Below are positions 1 to 8,045 of a DNA stretch of 64,000 nt, piece after piece. The position numbers were made by a program, and so were the translations under genes. This stretch comes from Roseovarius sp. 217 (GTDB lineage: Bacteria; Pseudomonadota; Alphaproteobacteria; Rhodobacterales; Rhodobacteraceae): positions 1,152,500 through 1,216,499 of the forward strand of contig NZ_CH902584.1 in assembly GCF_000152845.1 (NCBI RefSeq). Direction: 5' to 3'. Numbering within the stretch: position 1 is the first letter of the stretch; each line of letters starts with the position of its first letter. The notes beneath the pieces were generated by a model. It did not search any database and was not told where the DNA came from. It saw only the letters and a program-made list of their open reading frames with translations.

Positions 1-207
1 AATCGGTTCGGCCACGGCGTTGAGTGCGCGCAGGGTGGCATTGCCGTAATTGCGGATAAAGATGGCGGCAGAGCGGCCAGTGGCATGATAGCCAATCTGC
101 GGTTCCTTCTCGAGCACGAGCACAACCGCACCGCCGCGCGCAAGCTCTGCCGCCGCGCTGATTCCGGCGATGCCACCGCCGATCACGATCACATCGGTCA
201 CGGTCAC
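1..207 (-). CDS. FAD-dependent oxidoreductase, DadA/DAO-like (N-terminal part only)
   Basis: Only the first 69 codons are inside the window; the gene runs off the left edge. The start reads VTVTDVIVIGGGIAGISAA, a Rossmann dinucleotide-binding motif (GGGIAG) that marks FAD enzymes of the D-amino-acid oxidase/dehydrogenase type, followed by the segment GYHATGRSAAIF typical of that group. The GTG start overlaps the stop of the upstream deacetylase gene (GTGA), so it is the last visible gene of the transporter/catabolic operon. It probably oxidises an amine or amino acid of the pathway; the substrate cannot be told from this fragment. Confidence 0.75.
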   Translation of the reverse strand, partial: MTVTDVIVIGGGIAGISAAAELARGGAVVLVLEKEPQIGYHATGRSAAIFIRNYGNATLRALNAVAEPI

Positions 208-1226
208 GCCCCCTCAAAGCCTGTCAGGACCGAAGTCAGATTCTGACCCAGCTCCGCGCAGAGATACCCGCCCTCTTGCACAAAGAGGGAGGGCAACCCA
301 AGCCCAGAAATCGCCGCGCCAATACGCCCAAATCCGGGCGTGGTGATTGCCAGTCCCTGAAACGGATCGCCCTCATAGGCATCAAGACCAAGGGCCACGA
401 CCACCACATCGGCCCCGAAATTCGTCACCCGCTCCAGAGCGATGTCGAGTGTCTGCAGATAGGCATCGTCATCGGTGCCACGCGGCAGCGGCAGGTTGAG
501 GTTATAGCCCATGCCGCGTCCTGTGCCGCGCTCGTCCGCATGCCCCCAGAAAAAGGGATAGAACCGCGCCGGGTCGGCATGGATCGAGACGGTCAGCACA
601 TCGTCGCGGTCGTAAAAAATGCCTTGGGTGCCATTGCCGTGATGCACATCGACATCGAGGATCGCCGCGCGCAGGCCATATGCGCGCAACCGCTCTGCCG
701 CGATCCCGGCGTTATTGAGAAAGCAGAACCCCCCCGCCAGATCGCCAAAGGCATGATGCCCCGGCGGACGGCAGAGCGCATAGGCGGACCACTCTCCGTC
801 GACCAGCAGATCCGCGCCAGTGACAGCGGTTTGTGCCGACCAGTATGCAGCCTCCCATGTGCCTGCCCCAATGGGGCAGGCGGTGTCAGCCTGATGGTAG
901 CCCGCCTGCCCTACTGCAGATTTGGGGTAATTATCGCTGCGGTTGGCGGGATGTATGTTGGGGATCACCTCTTCTCCCGCGCCGTCGATATGCTGCCACC
1001 GCGTGTGGATGTTGCGCAGGAAGGTAACATACTCTGGCGAATGGATTGCCGCGATGGGGCCAAGCCCGGCATCGTCGGGCGACACAAAGTCACAGCCAGC
1101 CGCCTTGGCCCCGTCCGTCAGTCGCGCGATGCGCTCGGGCTGTTCCGGGCTGGGTTTGATTACTCCGTTGGCCATGAAATGCTTGGGATCGTGCTGCCAT
1201 TGCCGCGCGTCAAAGATTGCCTTCAT
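204..1226 (-). CDS. acetylpolyamine amidohydrolase / class II HDAC-like deacetylase
   Basis: A 340-residue cytoplasmic zinc amidohydrolase of the arginase/deacetylase fold, close in length and motifs to bacterial acetylpolyamine amidohydrolase. Visible active-site features are PPGHHA (residues 154-159, the catalytic His pair), DVDVHHGNGT (Asp193 and His195 as zinc ligands), GLDAYEGDP (Asp282, third zinc ligand) and EGGY (Tyr321, transition-state Tyr). The ATG at 1226 was chosen because it overlaps the GNAT stop (ATGA); the longer frame upstream lies inside the GNAT gene. Family members remove acetyl groups from acetylated polyamines or short acetamido acids. In this operon an N-acetyl intermediate made by the neighbouring acetyltransferase, or imported, is the likely substrate. 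Confidence 0.88.
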   Translation of the reverse strand: MKAIFDARQWQHDPKHFMANGVIKPSPEQPERIARLTDGAKAAGCDFVSPDDAGLGPIAAIHSPEYVTFLRNIHTRWQHIDGAGEEVIPNIHPANRSDNYPKSAVGQAGYHQADTACPIGAGTWEAAYWSAQTAVTGADLLVDGEWSAYALCRPPGHHAFGDLAGGFCFLNNAGIAAERLRAYGLRAAILDVDVHHGNGTQGIFYDRDDVLTVSIHADPARFYPFFWGHADERGTGRGMGYNLNLPLPRGTDDDAYLQTLDIALERVTNFGADVVVVALGLDAYEGDPFQGLAITTPGFGRIGAAISGLGLPSLFVQEGGYLCAELGQNLTSVLTGFEGA

Positions 1227-1702
1227 CCGTCCTCTCCCATCAATCTGCGCATGGCCGCCTGTGGCAGGCGCATCTGTGTCACGTGATCTTGTGCTTCGAA
1301 GCCCAGCCGTTCGTAGAACCGGCGCGAGGCGGGCGTATGGGCATAGACCGCCAGCATCATCCATTCCGCGCGCCAGAGTGCGCCCGCGCGGCGCGCCACC
1401 TGAGATAGGAGTGCGCGGCCCAACCCCTTGCCGCGCACTGCCTCCGTAACCCAGAGGTCAGAGACATAAACGCCCGCCGCCCCGCGTACGGTGGAAAACA
1501 TCGGACCAAAGAGGGCCGCGCCGATTAGATCGTGCTCTAGCGCAAGCAAGCCGTAAGCCGCCGGAATCTCGCCCGTCAGACCGGCGCTTAATGCGTCCAG
1601 CCCAGCGCTATACGGGTCGCCCAAATCCGCGCTCAGTTCGCGCAAGGCCGCGTCCAGCAAGGCCAGATCATTCTCAGTTTCGACCATCCGAAATTCTACC
1701 AT
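1223..1702 (-). CDS. GNAT-family N-acetyltransferase
   Basis: A 159-residue single-domain GNAT acetyltransferase. The acetyl-CoA loop is seen as VTEAVRGKGLGRALLSQV (around residues 87-104), preceded by the beta4 strand GVYVSDLWV, and the C-terminal half has the usual PASRRFYERLGFEAQ segment. It starts four bases after the BKACE stop and its own stop overlaps the deacetylase start, so it is translationally coupled to both. An internal Met at residue 6 is an alternative start. The acceptor cannot be read from sequence. Being between a beta-keto-acid cleavage enzyme and a deacetylase suggests that it acetylates the terminal amine of the catabolic substrate. Confidence 0.85.
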   Translation of the reverse strand: MVEFRMVETENDLALLDAALRELSADLGDPYSAGLDALSAGLTGEIPAAYGLLALEHDLIGAALFGPMFSTVRGAAGVYVSDLWVTEAVRGKGLGRALLSQVARRAGALWRAEWMMLAVYAHTPASRRFYERLGFEAQDHVTQMRLPQAAMRRLMGEDG

Positions 1703-1705
1703 TGC

Positions 1706-2632
1706 TCAGATTGCCACCCGGTCAGCGCCCTTGAGGCCCAGCAGCGCGCGCGCCTCGTCGGGGCTAACCACTACCCGGCCCAACGCCTCGACGATCCCGC
1801 GCACCTTGGCGACCTGTTCGGCGTTGGAGCTTGCCAGAGTGCCACGCGCAATGGTCAGGCTATCTTCAAGCCCCACACGCACATGCCCGCCCATTGCTGC
1901 CGCCTGTGCCGCCATAGGCATCTGATGCCGGCCGGCGGCCAGCACGGAAAACATATAGTCGCGACCAAAGAGCTTGTCCGCGATGCGCACCATATGCGTG
2001 AGGTTCTCAGGGTCCGCGCCCATGCCGCCCAGAACACCAAAGACGAATTGAATGAAATAAGGCGCGCGGATCAGCCCGCGATCCGCGAAATGCCGGAGCA
2101 TGTAGAGATGGCTCAGGTCGTAGCATTCAAATTCGAACCGCGCACCGCGTTCCTGGCCCAATTCGGTCAGAATGCGGGCGATGTCACGAGGGGTGTTCTT
2201 GAACACCAGATCGTCAGAGCCTTCGAGAAACGGTTTCTCCCAATCATACCGCCAGTCAGTGATACGTTCGGCCAAGGGGTAGAGGGCGAAATTCATCGTG
2301 CCCATGTTGAGTGAGGCCATTTCTGGGGCTGCTTTCTTGGGTGCTGCAAGCCTTTCATCGAGGGTCATTGTCGCACTGCCCCCGGTCGAGAGGTTTAGCA
2401 CCGCATCGCAGCCCTGCTTAAGGCGAGGCAGGAAGGCGCGAAAATGCTCGGGATCAGCCGAGGGCCGCCCGGTCTGAGGATCACGGGCGTGCAGGTGAAG
2501 GATGGCCGCCCCGGCCTCGGCCGCCTCGATCCCGGCACGGGCGATTTCGTCGCCGGTGATCGGCAGGTGTGGCGACATGGAGGGGGTGTGGATCGAGCCT
2601 GTGAGCGCGCAGGTAATTATGATCTCGCGCAT
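1706..2632 (-). CDS. BKACE (DUF849) beta-keto acid cleavage enzyme
   Basis: A 308-residue TIM-barrel protein of the 3-keto-5-aminohexanoate cleavage enzyme (Kce) family, which converts a beta-keto acid plus acetyl-CoA into acetoacetate and a new acyl-CoA. Zinc-site features are LHLHARD (His46 and His48) and the motif HVRVGLEDS (Arg252, Glu256, Asp257); FECYD in mid-protein fits the catalytic Glu region. The position matching the Kce glutamate that I recall as holding the substrate amino group (residue 14) is Ile here, with the local sequence LTGSIHT. That would fit an uncharged, for example acetylated, substrate. The ATG overlaps the aminotransferase stop by one base (TAATG), so the two steps are coupled. 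Confidence 0.9.
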   Translation of the reverse strand: MREIIITCALTGSIHTPSMSPHLPITGDEIARAGIEAAEAGAAILHLHARDPQTGRPSADPEHFRAFLPRLKQGCDAVLNLSTGGSATMTLDERLAAPKKAAPEMASLNMGTMNFALYPLAERITDWRYDWEKPFLEGSDDLVFKNTPRDIARILTELGQERGARFEFECYDLSHLYMLRHFADRGLIRAPYFIQFVFGVLGGMGADPENLTHMVRIADKLFGRDYMFSVLAAGRHQMPMAAQAAAMGGHVRVGLEDSLTIARGTLASSNAEQVAKVRGIVEALGRVVVSPDEARALLGLKGADRVAI

Positions 2633-3984
2633 TACACGGCTTGCTCCAGCGCGGGGCGGATTTCGTCGGTAAACTCTGCCAGCGAGGCATCCAGCATTTC
2701 GGTGATCTCGTCCAGATGCGTCTCGGTCACGATCATCGGGGGGGCAACGATGATGTGATCCCCCTCAATCCCGTCACGGGTGCGCCGCGCATAGACGATC
2801 AGTCCCTTGTCATAGGCGATCTGCACAAAACGGTCAAAGGCGCGCAGGGATTTGGGCAGAGGGGCCTTGGTGCCGCGATCCGCCATGAATTCGAATGCCG
2901 TCAGCAGCCCCTTGCCGCGCACGTCGCCGATGATGGCATAGCGCTGCATCAGGCCGCGCAGGCGCTCTTGCAGCTGGTCCCCCATGCGCGCGGCATTGCC
3001 CACCAGATCCATGCGCTCGATCTCGTCTATCACGGCTAGACCGGCGGCGCAGGCCAGCGGATTGCCAGCGTAAGTAAAACCATGCAAGAAGCCGCCCGCG
3101 TCCAAGACCGGCTCGACCAGTCGCTCATGCGCCACCATCGCGCCAAGCGGCACATAGCCAGCCGCAAAGCCCTTGGACATGACGACGATATCAGGGGCGA
3201 GGTTCCAATGCTCTGAGGCGAGGAACCTGCCGGTGCGCCCGGCCCCGGTCATCACCTCGTCCAGAATGAAGAGCACGCCGTATTTGCGGCAAATCTCCTG
3301 CACCCTTTCCATATAGCCGCGCGGCGGCACCAGCGCGCCCGTTGAGGCACCGCCGATGGGCTCAACCACGAAGGCCAGCACGCTGTCGCGGCCTTCCTCC
3401 AGTATCTTGGCCTCCAGCATGTCCGCGTAATGATGGCCAGTGGCCTCATCCTCGGGGTCCAACCCATCAAGGTAAGCGCGCGGCGCGGGGATTTTCGGCA
3501 TTGCCTGCATCAGCGGCGCGAAGGCTTCGGTCAGCGGCGCGTAAGAGGTGATGGCGAGCGCGCCGAGGGTGCAGCCGTGATACGACGGTGCGCGGCTGAT
3601 GATTTTCCAGCGGCTGCCTTCTCCGATTGCCAGCGCATATTGCCGCGCCAATTTGATCGCCGATTCCACCGCCTCGGACCCGCCCGAGACAAAGAATACC
3701 CGGTTCAGCCCCTCAGGGCAGAGTGCGGCGGTCTTGGCGGCAAGTTTCTCTGATGCCTCGGTCTCGAAATGCAGGCGGTAGCCAAATGTGGATTTCTCCA
3801 TCTGGCGGCGCATCGCCTCGAGCACATTCTCATTCGAATGCCCGATGTTGCAGACCATCGCGCCCGATGACCCGTCCAGATAGCGTTTGCCATCCACGTC
3901 CCACATATAGACGCCGCGCGCCTGATCGAGCACCGGCTTGCGCTCGCGCCCCTGATAGAAAAGGTGTGAGGGTTTCACGTTCAT
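2632..3984 (-). CDS. class III (omega/beta) aminotransferase, PLP-dependent
   Basis: A 450-residue fold-type I aminotransferase of the class III group used for omega- and beta-amino groups. The cofactor region shows FILDEVMTGAGRTG (Asp that pairs with the pyridine nitrogen) and SKGFAAGYVPLGAM with the Schiff-base Lys; SGGSEAVESAIKLAR forms the phosphate cup. The start MNVKPSHLFYQGRERK at 3984 was preferred over the longer frame because it lies five bases after the ATPase stop and the extra residues look non-coding. It would turn the amino acid into the keto acid that the next enzyme (BKACE) cleaves. The exact donor is not deducible from sequence. Confidence 0.9.
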   Translation of the reverse strand: MNVKPSHLFYQGRERKPVLDQARGVYMWDVDGKRYLDGSSGAMVCNIGHSNENVLEAMRRQMEKSTFGYRLHFETEASEKLAAKTAALCPEGLNRVFFVSGGSEAVESAIKLARQYALAIGEGSRWKIISRAPSYHGCTLGALAITSYAPLTEAFAPLMQAMPKIPAPRAYLDGLDPEDEATGHHYADMLEAKILEEGRDSVLAFVVEPIGGASTGALVPPRGYMERVQEICRKYGVLFILDEVMTGAGRTGRFLASEHWNLAPDIVVMSKGFAAGYVPLGAMVAHERLVEPVLDAGGFLHGFTYAGNPLACAAGLAVIDEIERMDLVGNAARMGDQLQERLRGLMQRYAIIGDVRGKGLLTAFEFMADRGTKAPLPKSLRAFDRFVQIAYDKGLIVYARRTRDGIEGDHIIVAPPMIVTETHLDEITEMLDASLAEFTDEIRPALEQAV

Positions 3985-3988
3985 AATC

Positions 3989-5059
3989 TTACCCCGGTAA
4001 CGCCGCACAATCCTGCGGGCGCAAATGCAGATGGACCGCCTCACCCGCTGCAAACGGGTGGTCGTCGATCATGTTGATGGCTTGTAACTGCACCTCACCC
4101 GCGCGCACGAAATACCGCACCGCCTGTCCCTGATAATCCACCGTTTCCACGGTGGCGGGAACAGAGATTACACCCGCAGGTGCGGGCGCTTTTGAAAGCA
4201 GAAGCTTTTCAGCACGCACCACCAGCTTTGCCTTGCCAGTGCCGGTCAGGTTGGGGGCCTTGGCGGCAGGGACGGTGACACGACCAAAAACGGCATCCTC
4301 AACCACGATCGTCGCGCCGTGCTCGATGCAACGTCCCTCGGAGATGTTGGATGCGCCGAGAAAGTTCGCCACGAATTCCGAGGCGGGGGTGTTGTAGACC
4401 TCTTCAGGCTTGCCCACCTGTTCGACGCGCCCCTCGGACATCACGACGATCAGATCGGACAGTGCCAGCGCCTCGGATTGGTCATGGGTGACAAAGACCG
4501 TGGTCACGCCGATGCGTTCCTGAATGCGTTTGAGTTCTACCCGCATATCCTCGCGCAGATTGGCATCGAGCGCCGAAAGCGGTTCGTCCAAGAGCAAAAC
4601 GTCTGGCTCGATCACGATGGCGCGCGCGAGTGCGATGCGTTGTTGCTGCCCGCCCGACAGTTCCTTGGGGTAGCGGTCGCCGACATGGGGCAGTTGCACG
4701 AGGTCGAGGGCGTCGCGCACCTTGGCCGCAATCTCGGATTTCGTCACATTGCGGTATTTGAGGCCAAAGGCCACGTTCTCGGCCACGGTCTTGTGCGGGA
4801 AAAGGGCGTAGTTTTGAAAGACGAGACCCAGATTGCGCTTGTGGATGGGCACATCGTTGACCCGCTTGCCCCCAATGAGGATTTCGCCTTCGGTGGGATC
4901 GAGAAGACCGGCGATCATCCGCAGATTGGTCGTCTTCCCACAGCCAGAAGGGCCCAAAAGCGTGACAAATGCGCCCTCCGGGATTTCCAGCGTGGTGCGA
5001 TGCACGGCAGTAAAGGTGCCGAACCGCTTGACGATGTTCTTCAGGGTGACGGCGCTCAT
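3989..5059 (-). CDS. ABC transporter ATP-binding protein, PotA-like
   Basis: A 356-residue ATPase of the spermidine/putrescine importer class. Walker A is GPSGCGKT (about residues 36-43), the Q-loop is FQNYALFPH, the signature is LSGGQQQR, Walker B is VLLLDEPLSALD, and the switch His lies in VFVTHDQSEALALSD. The roughly 110 residues after the ATPase domain form a TOBE-like regulatory domain, as in PotA. It energises the two permeases encoded further upstream in the same operon and leads directly into the aminotransferase gene with four bases between. Confidence 0.92.
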   Translation of the reverse strand: MSAVTLKNIVKRFGTFTAVHRTTLEIPEGAFVTLLGPSGCGKTTNLRMIAGLLDPTEGEILIGGKRVNDVPIHKRNLGLVFQNYALFPHKTVAENVAFGLKYRNVTKSEIAAKVRDALDLVQLPHVGDRYPKELSGGQQQRIALARAIVIEPDVLLLDEPLSALDANLREDMRVELKRIQERIGVTTVFVTHDQSEALALSDLIVVMSEGRVEQVGKPEEVYNTPASEFVANFLGASNISEGRCIEHGATIVVEDAVFGRVTVPAAKAPNLTGTGKAKLVVRAEKLLLSKAPAPAGVISVPATVETVDYQGQAVRYFVRAGEVQLQAINMIDDHPFAAGEAVHLHLRPQDCAALPG

Positions 5060-5115
5060 TGGCGGGGTCCTTTTGAGTCACGGGCCGCGCCCCGATAAAG
5101 GGGCGCGGCAAGGGG

Positions 5116-6258
5116 TTAATACCCGCGTTGGACGCGGCTGAAGGTTTCGGACCATTCGGCCTCGTTGCCATTCCAATAGGTCGGGTTGGCAAAGGTGAGC
5201 GACGCCAGCGTGCCCGTCGGATCAAAGGCGGGCAGCGTCGGGATCTTGGCACCCAGATCGACCTTGGTTCCGTCGAGAGCGGGCGGATAATTCTGCCCTT
5301 CGGCCACAGCAATCGACGTTTCGGGCGCCAGCATGAAGTTCAACAACTCCTCGCAGGCCTCGACCGGGCTGCCCTTGAGCACATGCAGACATTCCTGCCA
5401 GGCAAAGCTGCCGGGGGCGTCGTAATAACCGATGTCGTGACCTTCCTGTTGCAAGGCGGCGATGCGGCCCGACCAGCCTTCGGTGACGTAGATTTCCTCT
5501 TCTGCCAGAAGGCTCATGAGTTCTGCGCCCGAGGACCAGTATTTCAGTGCCAGATCACGGTGACTGCGGATCGCATCCCAGACCGCTTCCATATCCTGAA
5601 TATTGTTTGGGTCTTGCCCGGTCTGCAACGCGCCGTACCAGACCCGCGTGCGCCAATCCGTCCAGCCGCCGATCTTGCCTTTGTAGGCCTCGTCGATCAG
5701 GATCTTGGCACCCTTTTCCTTCATCTCTTCGTCGGAGATATACTTGCGGTTATAGGCAAGACCCGTGGTGCCGTAGTCGTAGGGCACCGCCGAGAGGTAG
5801 TCCGGCGTGACGCCGCGGAACGCGTTGGTCAGCGCATCCATCACCAGCGACATGTTGGGGATATTGTCGAGGTTCAACTCGACCGTCAGGCCGAAATTCA
5901 CATAACGGGCATAGTCGAACACGCCCGACAGGTGCGCGATGTTGTACTCACCCTCCTGACTGGAGCGGACCTGGGCCAGATATTCATCGCCGCCTGCAAA
6001 TGTGCCATCGACAACGGTAATCCCGGTCTCTGCGGTGTAGGGGTCAAACGCATATGTACGGAATGCTTCGGACACGACACCGCCCCAGCCGTCAAACCGG
6101 ACCTGTTTCACATCCTGTGCATGGGCGAATTTGGCAAAGGGCGTCTGCACGCCGTAAGCGAGGCCCGCAGCACCGATCAGGCCCAGAAAATTGCGCCGGT
6201 CCAGATCACCATTGCGAAAGCGATCCAGCAGTCGTTCGTAACGTTTGGTATTATCCAT
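5116..6258 (-). CDS. periplasmic substrate-binding protein, PotD-like, Tat-exported
   Basis: A 380-residue extracellular solute-binding protein of the PotD/PotF group. The N-terminus has a twin-arginine signal (DRRNFLGLIGAAGLAYGV) ending near AHAQD, so it is likely exported folded. The mature part contains the usual EEEIYVTEGWSGR and QEGHDIGYYDAPGSFAW segments that line the ligand cleft in polyamine binders. It lies between the permease genes and the ATPase gene. The ligand is probably a cationic or acetylated amine or amino acid; the family also includes members binding other organic cations, so specificity is inferred only from the downstream enzymes. Confidence 0.88.
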   Translation of the reverse strand: MDNTKRYERLLDRFRNGDLDRRNFLGLIGAAGLAYGVQTPFAKFAHAQDVKQVRFDGWGGVVSEAFRTYAFDPYTAETGITVVDGTFAGGDEYLAQVRSSQEGEYNIAHLSGVFDYARYVNFGLTVELNLDNIPNMSLVMDALTNAFRGVTPDYLSAVPYDYGTTGLAYNRKYISDEEMKEKGAKILIDEAYKGKIGGWTDWRTRVWYGALQTGQDPNNIQDMEAVWDAIRSHRDLALKYWSSGAELMSLLAEEEIYVTEGWSGRIAALQQEGHDIGYYDAPGSFAWQECLHVLKGSPVEACEELLNFMLAPETSIAVAEGQNYPPALDGTKVDLGAKIPTLPAFDPTGTLASLTFANPTYWNGNEAEWSETFSRVQRGY

Positions 6259-6293
6259 TTCTCAGGTCTCCTTGTTGAATGTTGGGGCGGTTC

Positions 6294-7079
6294 TCAGGTG
6301 CCGCCTTTCATGGCGAGTTTGCGGGCTACCGCTGCTCCCAGCAGCGGCAGGCCCACGGTCATCACGATCATCACCGTGCCCAGCGCGTTGATTTCAGGGC
6401 TGATCGAATTCCGCAGCATCGAGAAAATCTGCGTCGGCACGGTCTCGACCCCGCCGGGTTTCCAGAAGAGTGTGCCGGTGATGTCGTCAAAACTGATGGT
6501 AAAGGCAAAGAGCGCGCCTGCCGCGACGGCGGGCAGCATCAACGGCAGGGTCACCGAAAAAAAGGTCTGCACCGGCGATGCGCCGAGGCTGAGCGCCGCT
6601 TCTTCCATATCCCGCTTGATGCTGACAAGCCGCGCTTGCACGACGAGGATCACGAACGGCAGGGTGAATATCACATGGCCAGCGAGCAGCAGCGCAAAGC
6701 TCTTGCCGATGCCCAGCCAGTTGAGAAAGAGTAAGAGCGCCACCGCCAGAACCACCTCTGGCACAAGGATGGGCGCGATCAGCAGCGTGGTGATCGCGTT
6801 GCGGCCGGGGATGTTGTAGCGCACCAGAGCAAGGCTCGCCAAAATCCCCAGCGTGGTGGAAATCACCGCCGTCATCAGCCCCAGCACAAGCGAGGTGCGA
6901 AAGGCGCGCATCACCGCGTCATTGTTCCACAATTCCTGAAACCAGTGCAGCGAGACGCCGGTCATCGGAAAGCTGCCAAACTGATTGGCGTTGAAGGACA
7001 ACAATACCACCACTGCCACCGGCAGGAACATGAAGCCATAGACCACAATGGTCCAGGCGCGGATGATCTGCCAGCCCAT
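6294..7079 (-). CDS. ABC transporter permease, PotC-like
   Basis: A 261-residue inner-membrane permease with about six hydrophobic helices. The EAA loop that contacts the ATPase reads MEEAALSLGASPVQTF. The C-terminal segment SFDDITGTLFWKPGG is characteristic of PotC/PotI-type subunits. The ATG at 7079 overlaps the stop of the other permease (TGATG); the longer frame upstream reads through that gene out of frame. Together with the PotB-like subunit it forms the transmembrane pore. Confidence 0.9.
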   Translation of the reverse strand: MGWQIIRAWTIVVYGFMFLPVAVVVLLSFNANQFGSFPMTGVSLHWFQELWNNDAVMRAFRTSLVLGLMTAVISTTLGILASLALVRYNIPGRNAITTLLIAPILVPEVVLAVALLLFLNWLGIGKSFALLLAGHVIFTLPFVILVVQARLVSIKRDMEEAALSLGASPVQTFFSVTLPLMLPAVAAGALFAFTISFDDITGTLFWKPGGVETVPTQIFSMLRNSISPEINALGTVMIVMTVGLPLLGAAVARKLAMKGGT

Positions 7080-7945
7080 CAGCCTAGTCCCTTGGCCAGT
7101 TGCGCCATGCCCAGGTAGCGGTTGTAGATCGCCACCAAGAGGCCCAGCACGATCAACAGCAAGAGTGACAGCGCCGAGCCGAGTGGCCAGTTCAATTGTG
7201 TGATGATCGCCTCGAACACAAGATTGGCGAACATCGCATCGCGCGGCCCACCGAGGATGACGGGCGTGATGTAGGTGCCCGCGCCCAGCACGAAGCACAG
7301 CAATCCTCCAGCCGCGAGACCAGGTAGAGAAAGGGGCAAGGTGACTTGGGTAAACGCCTGCCACCGGGTTGCCCCGAGGGAATTGGCGGCATCCTCAAGG
7401 TTGGTGTCGATGCCCTCAAGGCTGACGTAGACATTCAGCACCATGAAGGGCAGCAAGAAATGCACGAGACCGAGGATCACCGTGGCCTCGTTATAGAGCA
7501 TCTGGATCGGCTCGCTGATGATCCCAAGAGACATGAGCAAGGAATTGAGCGCACCCGACGTGCCCAGAATGTTGATCCAGCTCATCGTGCGGATGATATA
7601 GCTGATCCAGAACGGCAGCATCAGCAAGAGCAGCAACACCATCTTGTTGCTGCGTGACCGGGCGATGAAATAGGCCGCCGGATAGCCCATCAGGGCACAA
7701 ATCACCGTGGTGATCGCCGCTATTTTCAGGGTGTTGAGCAGGATGTCCCGGTAAAAGCGATCGGTGAGCGTCTTTTGCCAGTTGTCGAGGTAGAACCCAA
7801 CCGTATCTGCGCCCATGGCCGAGCGGAGCCAGAACGAATAGACCACGATGAACATCAGTGGCACGAGCAAAAGCAGCGCCACCGCACCTAAGGCGGGTGA
7901 CAACAGAATCCACGGCTGCCTCGCTTCGCGGGCCTCGACCGACAT
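7079..7945 (-). CDS. ABC transporter permease, PotB-like
   Basis: A 288-residue inner-membrane permease, the first gene of the operon. About six membrane segments are visible, with the EAA loop LEDAANSLGATRWQAF and the PotB/PotH-like FVLGAGTYITPVILGG motif. The ATG at 7945 (MSVEAREARQPW) was chosen because a GAAGGGG ribosome-binding site lies about eight bases upstream; the longer frame adds residues that overlap the promoter region. It pairs with the PotC-like subunit. Confidence 0.9.
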   Translation of the reverse strand: MSVEAREARQPWILLSPALGAVALLLLVPLMFIVVYSFWLRSAMGADTVGFYLDNWQKTLTDRFYRDILLNTLKIAAITTVICALMGYPAAYFIARSRSNKMVLLLLLMLPFWISYIIRTMSWINILGTSGALNSLLMSLGIISEPIQMLYNEATVILGLVHFLLPFMVLNVYVSLEGIDTNLEDAANSLGATRWQAFTQVTLPLSLPGLAAGGLLCFVLGAGTYITPVILGGPRDAMFANLVFEAIITQLNWPLGSALSLLLLIVLGLLVAIYNRYLGMAQLAKGLG

Positions 7946-8045
7946 GCATCGCCCCTTCACGCTTTGCCCATGATGTCCGGGCTTGCGAGCAGGGTGCAAA
8001 GCAGGCAATCATTAATCAAATAGATAATAGGAATTGTCACAATAG
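7946..8045. promoter_or_regulatory. divergent promoter region, transporter operon / LysR gene
   Basis: A 100-bp AT-richer gap between the divergent permease and LysR genes. An imperfect dyad ATTA-N10-TAAT lies at 8011-8028, a plausible LysR binding site although it does not fit T-N11-A symmetrically. The gap must hold both promoters. No -35/-10 pair stands out clearly enough to place. Confidence 0.45.

Noticed and set aside
5128..6819. 563-codon open frame on the plus strand across the binding-protein and permease genes
   Set aside because: It is antisense to two genes with clear signal peptide, membrane and family motifs; long antisense frames are expected in G+C-rich DNA, and its sequence is low in hydrophobic cores and shows no motif.
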